DNA from: CAYNTG01 sp964400105 | GTDB lineage: Bacteria > UBP14 > UBA6098 | Reading direction: 5' to 3' | Assembly: GCA_964400105.1 (NCBI GenBank) | Contig: CAYNTG010000088.1 | Coordinates: 1 to 9,557, forward strand | DNA: 9,557 nt | Shown here: positions 5,531 through 9,557 of the stretch, piece after piece | Layout of the letters: each line of letters opens with the position of its first letter | Numbering within the stretch: the first letter of the stretch is position 1 | Made by a program: the position numbers and the translations under genes | The notes under the pieces: generated by a model | The model's input: only the letters and a program-made list of their open reading frames with translations | Databases searched by the model: none | What the model was told of the DNA's origin: nothing

Positions 5531-7588
5531 ATGAACGTGACCGAGTTTGCCTTAAATGCACCATATAAGCCGAGCGGCGACCAGCCGCAGGCCATCGACA
5601 TGATCGTCGATAGGATAAATCGCGGCGAAAAATACACAACCCTGCTCGGAGTAACCGGCTCGGGTAAAACCTTCACTGTGGCAAACGTTATCGAACAGCT
5701 TAAAAAACCTACCCTAATTATATCGCACAACAAAACCCTCGCGGCACAGCTTTTCGGTGAATTTTCAATGTTCTTTCCGAAAAATGCCGTCGAATATTTC
5801 GTAAGCTATTATGACTATTATCAGCCGGAAGCTTATATCCCATCGTCGGATACATACATCGAGAAGGATGCCGACATCAACGAGGACATCGACCGCCTTC
5901 GCCTACGCGCCACAACCCATCTGACCGACCGCCGCGATACGGTTATCGTATCATCCGTAAGCTGCATCTTCGGCCTCGGAAATCCCGAGGACTACGCCGA
6001 CCTCATGGTCCCGGCAAAAATCGGGCAGAGGCTGTCGATTCAGTCCTTTGCAAGAAAACTCGTGGATATCCATTACGTTCGAAACGAGTTCGAGATTGGT
6101 CGCGGCACCTTCCGAATTCGAGGAGACGTTATCGAAGTCATGCCGGCATACGAGCGCGACATTATCCGCATCGAGTTTTTAGACGACGAGATCGAGCGAA
6201 TCGTTACCGCAAACAAATTGACCGGCGAGATTAAACAGGAACTCGAAAAGACCAGCATATATCCGGCGAAGCATTTTGTCACAACGACAGCGAAGATGAA
6301 ACGAGCCGTCCGATCCATAAAGGTCGAGCTTGCGGAACGCCTCGAAGAATTTCGCAATGCCGGAAAGCTCCTCGAGGCTCAACGCCTCGAACAGCGAACC
6401 ATGTTCGACATCGAGATGATGATCGAGATCGGCTATGTCAGTGGAATTGAAAACTACGGCCGCCACCTCGCGGAAAGACTTCCGGGAAGCCGCCCATGGT
6501 GCCTTCTCGATTATTTCCCGAAGGATTTTTTGGTCGTTATCGACGAATCGCATGTTACGTTACCACAGGTTCGCGCGATGTTCAACGGCGATCATAGTCG
6601 AAAATCAACTCTCGTCGAATATGGATTCCGGCTTCCATCGGCTTTCGACAATCGACCGCTGCGCTTCGAGGAATTCATAGATCTCGTTCCGCAATTCCTG
6701 TTCGTCAGCGCGACACCAGCACAATGGGAGATCGAGCGCTCCGGCGAAATCGTCGAGCAGCTCGTTCGACCGACAGGCCTTATCGATCCCGAGATCGAGG
6801 TGCGAACCACCCAGGGCCAGATCGAGGACCTTCTCGCCGAACTTCGCAAGATCACAGCTCGCGGCGAACGGGCACTCGTCACCACGCTCACGAAAAAGAT
6901 GGCCGAGGACCTCGCGGATTATCTGTCCGAATTCGGGCTGAGAACCCGGTATATGCACAGCGAAATCAAAACTATCGAGCGTGTCGAAATCCTGCGCGAT
7001 CTGCGCCTCGGAAATTTCGATGTCCTAATCGGAGTCAACCTTCTGCGCGAGGGTCTCGACCTGCCGGAGGTTACGCTCGTCGCGATCATGGACGCCGACA
7101 AAGAGGGATTTTTGCGAAGCGAAACATCGATCGTGCAGACCTCCGGACGCGCCGCTCGAAATACCGCCGGCAAAGTCATTCTCTACGCCGACCGGATCAC
7201 GAACAGTATGGCCCGCGCAATGCAGGAAACATCGCGACGCCGGGAAGCTCAGGTCGAGTATAATAGAAAACACAATATCACGCCGACAAGCATCGTCAAA
7301 TCCGTCGACGATGTCCTGGCAGCCACCGGAATCGCCGATAGCAGACAAAAGGGCGAAGAAAAGCACACTCAAGAAACACCGGATTACCTCGAATCGCTTC
7401 CTATCGAAGCCAAAATCGACGAGCTCGAACGTATGATGAAAGTCGCGGCGAAAAACCTCGAATTCGAACAAGCAGCATTCTTTCGCGACGAAATCAACGA
7501 ACTCGAAAAAGCGCTTCCGCCATCGCGCCGACCCAAAAAGCAATCACGACCGAAAAATCCCGGCAAGAAAATCACGCGCTTTTTTTAA
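5531..7588 (+). CDS. uvrB: Excinuclease ABC subunit UvrB
   Basis: UvrB is the central damage-verification subunit of bacterial nucleotide excision repair; it receives DNA from UvrA and recruits UvrC for incision. The 685-residue protein is full length. Seen in order: KPSGDQPQAI (13-22); Walker A GVTGSGKT (40-47); the damage-probing beta-hairpin YYDYYQPEAYIP (93-104) with its tyrosine cluster; DESH (338-341); SATPAQWE (393-400); motif V GVNLLREGLDLPEV (501-514); motif VI QTSGRAARN (536-544); and the C-terminal UVR (UvrC-contact) helices (about 627-662). A lysine/arginine-rich tail of about 20 residues follows. ATG 5531 is the only start that keeps the conserved N-terminus, yet no Shine-Dalgarno precedes it; the upstream DNA is A/T-rich after the tRNA. 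No LexA-type operator is recognisable, so SOS control is not evident. Confidence 0.98.
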   Translation: MNVTEFALNAPYKPSGDQPQAIDMIVDRINRGEKYTTLLGVTGSGKTFTVANVIEQLKKPTLIISHNKTLAAQLFGEFSMFFPKNAVEYFVSYYDYYQPEAYIPSSDTYIEKDADINEDIDRLRLRATTHLTDRRDTVIVSSVSCIFGLGNPEDYADLMVPAKIGQRLSIQSFARKLVDIHYVRNEFEIGRGTFRIRGDVIEVMPAYERDIIRIEFLDDEIERIVTANKLTGEIKQELEKTSIYPAKHFVTTTAKMKRAVRSIKVELAERLEEFRNAGKLLEAQRLEQRTMFDIEMMIEIGYVSGIENYGRHLAERLPGSRPWCLLDYFPKDFLVVIDESHVTLPQVRAMFNGDHSRKSTLVEYGFRLPSAFDNRPLRFEEFIDLVPQFLFVSATPAQWEIERSGEIVEQLVRPTGLIDPEIEVRTTQGQIEDLLAELRKITARGERALVTTLTKKMAEDLADYLSEFGLRTRYMHSEIKTIERVEILRDLRLGNFDVLIGVNLLREGLDLPEVTLVAIMDADKEGFLRSETSIVQTSGRAARNTAGKVILYADRITNSMARAMQETSRRREAQVEYNRKHNITPTSIVKSVDDVLAATGIADSRQKGEEKHTQETPDYLESLPIEAKIDELERMMKVAAKNLEFEQAAFFRDEINELEKALPPSRRPKKQSRPKNPGKKITRFF

Positions 7589-7645
7589 GTAGGGGCAACC
7601 CTTGTGGTCGCCCGATTTTCGGGAGGGCACAAGACCCTCCCCTAC
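7589..7645. repeat. Imperfect palindromic repeat directly after uvrB
   Basis: The element begins at the base after the uvrB stop. The outer arms GTAGGGG (7589-7595) and CCCCTAC (7639-7645) are perfect complements; inside them TTGTG (7602-7606) pairs with CACAA (7628-7632), and CCCG (7611-7614) with CGGG (7619-7622) closes a short loop. It resembles the GTAGGGGC...GCCCCTAC-type dispersed intergenic palindromes I recall from many metagenomic genomes. It lies between convergent genes and could fold in either transcript. It lacks a following T run, so it is not a classical terminator. Confidence 0.6.
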
Positions 7646-7694
7646 GGAATTCATAGTTTTCAATTCGTAGATACAAGGGGCGCGGAGAATCCCC
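7642..7694. repeat. Two further hairpins in the post-uvrB repeat cluster
   Basis: CTACGGAATT (7642-7651) is complementary to AATTCGTAG (7662-7670) apart from one bulged base, and GGGG (7677-7680) can pair with CCCC (7691-7694) over a 10-nt loop. The first hairpin shares CTAC with the right arm of the preceding palindrome, so the two structures are alternatives. No coding signal is seen in this stretch. Confidence 0.35.
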
Positions 7695-7698
7695 GGCA

Positions 7699-7718
7699 GC
7701 GTTGCGTTAAATGGGTCT
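7699..7718 (-). repeat. Second copy of the short repeat found at the left window end
   Basis: Its reverse complement, AGACCCATTTAACGCAACGC, matches bases 2-21 at 18 of 20 positions. The two copies are about 7.7 kb apart in opposite orientation, each beyond the 3' end of a gene. This indicates a dispersed intergenic repeat family rather than a gene part. Confidence 0.55.
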
Positions 7719-7720
7719 AT

Positions 7721-7837
7721 TTATTGGTTATAGTTATAGCCGTTGGGCAATTGCGCCACCCGCCGCCCGTTAATATCGAATATCTCCACCCGGAAAGCGC
7801 CGTGGGGCTACGTGTTCAACGCCTGCGCCGATTCGCT
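7721..7837 (-). pseudogene. Remnant of a second Por/T9SS-style sorting domain
   Basis: Directly after the stop of the secreted protein gene, and in the same frame, the minus strand encodes SESAQALNT, a TAG (7810-7808), then PHGAF and VEIFDINGRRVAQLP, ending at TAA (7723-7721). This parallels the intact domain next door, which reads SESAEPLST followed by LEIFDINGRRVGRIP. DNA identity is clear in two blocks: the 13-mer ACCCGCCGCCCGT at 7758-7770 recurs at 8004-8016, and CGCCGATTCGCT at 7826-7837 recurs at 8051-8062. The fragment lacks both the start of a domain and the terminal GSGVYLVRA segment, so it is a broken, non-functional leftover. It probably comes from an earlier neighbouring gene or an exchanged 3' end. 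Confidence 0.7.
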
Positions 7838-9448
7838 CTATTTCAAATACACTATTCTCTTTGATACGTATTCCCCGCTAACCTTCGCCCGCACGAGATA
7901 TACGCCGGAGCCGAGGGATGTGGAGGGTGTCCAGAGGAACGATCCCCCCGCCTCGCTAAACTCGGCACCCCCCTTATTAAGGGGGGCAGGGGGGATTCTT
8001 CCGACCCGCCGCCCGTTTATATCGAATATTTCTAACGTGCTCAACGGCTCCGCCGATTCGCTTCTGCAATCCAGACTTATCGTTACCGCCGAATTGAACG
8101 GGTTTGGGTGAGCGGAGATTGCAGGCTTACCTGGTTTTGCAATCACTTCTTCTGTATTTAATATGTTGCATATCTCAAAAGGAGTTATAGTGACTTCAAT
8201 TACAGTTTTTGGAGTATCCAGAAAAGTAGGTGTTGTTACGAAAGTTGAATAACCTAATTCAGTTAGTGTCGGGCTAATCGATAGAACATCAGGTATAACG
8301 TCTTCACCTATGCAGCAATTGCCGAATTCATCGAATTTAGCAGCAATTATATCAGTATATCCAGATCCATAACTCCTTGTATCTCCAGTTAAAACAAAAC
8401 CACCGTCTATCGTATTATAAAGAGAAACACAATTATCTACCCCTGTTCCATCGATTATTTTAAACCATTCTAATGATCCGATATAGTCTAAGCTCAAAAC
8501 GAAAATACTCCCGGAAGTCCCAAAACTTCTAGTATGCCCGGCAATTATATAACTATTATCTTCTCTTTCAATTACCGAATAACCTATATCATCTTGAGGT
8601 CCATCTATTACCATACACCATTGTATACTATCAATTGAACTCAGTTTGACGATGAAAATATCCCTTTCAGTTGCTCCATAACTCTTAGAGGAACCAACAA
8701 CAATGAAACCGCCATCGCTTGTTTGCAGAATAGAGTAGCCTACTTCAGAAGATGATCCTCCTTCTAGTTCCCTAGCCCACTCTACAGCCAAAGTCGTATC
8801 TAACTTTACAACAACAATGTTATGCGAACCGCCAACTAAACCAGAAATAATCATTCCGTTGTCGGTCGTTTTAGCAAAATCATATCCTAAAAAACCATCG
8901 CCGCTGGATGCTAAAATAAAATCTCCTTCAGAATCGAATTTAGCGAACGGCACTTCTCCTAAGCTTAAAAGATAGTAATTCCCATTGATTTCGATTGCTT
9001 TCGAACGTATGTATCCACCATTGCCACCAAAGATTGGATTTGAGGACCACAGCAACGAACCAGCTTCGCTAAAACTCATAATTAAATAATATGACTCAAG
9101 GATATAACCATAAATTGGATCGAGATATTCAAACTGATAATTTGCGGAAATTATGAAGTTACCTTCTTCATTTTGGATAACTGAATTTCCTTCAAATTTG
9201 CAGGGCGGATTTAATACTACTCTTGCCCATTGAGTCGAGAAGGAATTATCCATCTTTAAAAAGAATAAATCGTCCATACCAGCACTAAAACTTCTGGATC
9301 TACCAATAATAGCAAAACCTCCATCTTCAGTTTGAATTATTGAATTACCTGTTTCGTAACTGCTTCCCCCCAATGCATAAACGAATTGATCCTGAGCAAT
9401 GCAAATCGTAATTGTTACGAGCAAAACCAAAATCACCATTCTTTTCAT
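7838..9448 (-). CDS. Secreted repeat protein with C-terminal Por/T9SS-type sorting domain
   Basis: A 536-residue exported protein of unknown function. Residues 1-19 form a signal peptide (MKRM, a hydrophobic stretch, then a likely cut after IAQ). Residues ~25-378 hold about six degenerate 45-55-residue repeats of the form 'GYSIxQTxDGGFIVxGxSxSxGxxxxDIFxxKLDxxGxxxW' (clear at 31-75, 235-278, 287-329 and 338-375), probably a beta-propeller-like fold. Residues ~445-536 are a sorting domain: HPNPFNSAVTI (447-457), LEIFDINGRRV (472-482), LGSGVYLVRA (512-521). In the FCB group such domains direct outer-membrane export and surface anchoring by the type IX system. The ATG has GGGGGA 4 nt upstream and lies 10 bp after the preceding gene's stop, suggesting cotranscription. 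The body is AT-rich while the sorting domain is GC-rich, and a palindromic repeat adds about 12 residues at 486-497. The function of the repeats is not known. Confidence 0.9.
   Translation of the reverse strand: MKRMVILVLLVTITICIAQDQFVYALGGSSYETGNSIIQTEDGGFAIIGRSRSFSAGMDDLFFLKMDNSFSTQWARVVLNPPCKFEGNSVIQNEEGNFIISANYQFEYLDPIYGYILESYYLIMSFSEAGSLLWSSNPIFGGNGGYIRSKAIEINGNYYLLSLGEVPFAKFDSEGDFILASSGDGFLGYDFAKTTDNGMIISGLVGGSHNIVVVKLDTTLAVEWARELEGGSSSEVGYSILQTSDGGFIVVGSSKSYGATERDIFIVKLSSIDSIQWCMVIDGPQDDIGYSVIEREDNSYIIAGHTRSFGTSGSIFVLSLDYIGSLEWFKIIDGTGVDNCVSLYNTIDGGFVLTGDTRSYGSGYTDIIAAKFDEFGNCCIGEDVIPDVLSISPTLTELGYSTFVTTPTFLDTPKTVIEVTITPFEICNILNTEEVIAKPGKPAISAHPNPFNSAVTISLDCRSESAEPLSTLEIFDINGRRVGRIPPAPLNKGGAEFSEAGGSFLWTPSTSLGSGVYLVRAKVSGEYVSKRIVYLK
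7942..7996. repeat. Nested G/C-rich palindrome inside the sorting-domain coding sequence
   Basis: The arms CCCCCCTTA (7968-7976) and TAAGGGGGG (7978-7986) are perfect complements around one base. Outer arms ATCCCCCC (7942-7949) and GGGGGGAT (7989-7996) also pair. The core CCCCCCTTATTAAGGGGGG resembles a palindromic repeat I recall as dispersed in many bacterial genomes. Here it is read in frame as PPAPLNKGGAEF (486-497) without breaking the gene. Confidence 0.65.
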
Positions 9449-9458
9449 TATTCCCCCT

Positions 9459-9557
9459 TTAATTTTCCTTCTCCCTCACCTCAAACCCATATACCCCCCA
9501 GCGGTAGTCGTCGGGGGGGAGATAGAGCGAGAGGTATTTCTTCACGCGGCTGACGAA
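9459..9557 (-). CDS. 3' end of an unidentified protein gene (partial)
   Basis: The minus strand is open from the window edge to a TAA at 9461-9459, giving 32 C-terminal residues that include RVKKYLSLYLPPDDYRW and GVYGFEVREKEN. Its GC-rich codons fit the window's housekeeping genes, unlike the AT-rich gene it precedes. The gene ends 10 bp before the secreted-protein ATG, so the two are probably in one operon. The alternating aromatic/hydrophobic pattern ending in 'GVYGFEV' vaguely recalls the last strands of discoidin-like (F5/8 type C) carbohydrate-binding domains, but 32 residues are too few to assign a family. Confidence 0.6.
   Translation of the reverse strand, partial: FVSRVKKYLSLYLPPDDYRWGVYGFEVREKEN

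Noticed and set aside
6724..7263. Long +1-frame open reading frame inside uvrB
   Set aside because: It is very rich in Arg, Ser and Gly, has no ribosome-binding site or recognisable motif, and lies wholly within a conserved gene; it is a codon-usage shadow.
7589..7720. CRISPR array or insertion-sequence end
   Set aside because: The repeats are palindromes of different sequence, with no regular repeat-spacer pattern, transposase or target-site duplication.
7604..8111. Plus-strand open frames in the uvrB to secreted-protein interval
   Set aside because: They run through the repeats and antisense to the sorting domain and have no ribosome-binding site or protein-like features.
1..9557. Over-abundance of TCGA/ATCGAT-like words as a possible genomic motif
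   Set aside because: Most occurrences are in-frame NTC-GAN codon pairs in the GC-rich genes and are explained by codon preference.

Overview
The window carries a compact bacterial housekeeping block followed by a repeat-rich, secreted-protein region. Gene content (ruvCAB, yebC, uvrB, folE2) is universal. The last long gene encodes a secreted protein ending in a Por/type IX secretion (T9SS)-style sorting domain of the 'HPNPFNSAVTI ... GSGVYLVRA' type. That points to a Gram-negative lineage of the Bacteroidetes/Fibrobacteres/candidate-phylum (FCB-like) kind. No species can be named from the sequence alone. Most coding DNA looks around 50-57% GC with many ATC/GTC/CTC-GAx codon pairs.

Left block (110-5127, all minus strand, transcribed right to left): yebC - HAD phosphatase - ruvC - ruvA - ruvB - folE2. 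Neighbouring genes are at most 9 bp apart or overlap, so this is one operon, read from a probable promoter near 5167-5195 and ending at a Rho-independent terminator at 50-78. RuvC, RuvA and RuvB are the complete Holliday-junction resolvasome, and YebC beside them is the classical arrangement. The last gene is a fusion: about 190 residues of an unrecognised domain in front of a full-length FolE2 GTP cyclohydrolase.

Middle (5128-7588): a 307-bp divergent intergenic region contains a textbook-perfect sigma-70 promoter (TTGACA-17-TATAAT) firing rightward into tRNA-Thr(CGU) and then uvrB, which starts 23 bp after the tRNA.

Right block (7589-9557): directly after the uvrB stop there is a cluster of palindromic repeats. 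One short repeat in it recurs, inverted, at the extreme left end of the window. Then comes an in-frame, stop-interrupted remnant of a sorting domain, and then the minus-strand secreted repeat protein. That gene is a mosaic: its body is strongly AT-rich (about 30% GC in sampled lines), whereas its sorting domain is GC-rich and carries an in-frame palindromic repeat insertion. The last 99 bp are the 3' end of another minus-strand gene.

I see no CRISPR array, transposase, phage gene or clearly new multi-gene system. The most interesting items are the FolE2 fusion and the evidence that sorting-domain cassettes and small repeats have been shuffled around the secreted-protein gene.
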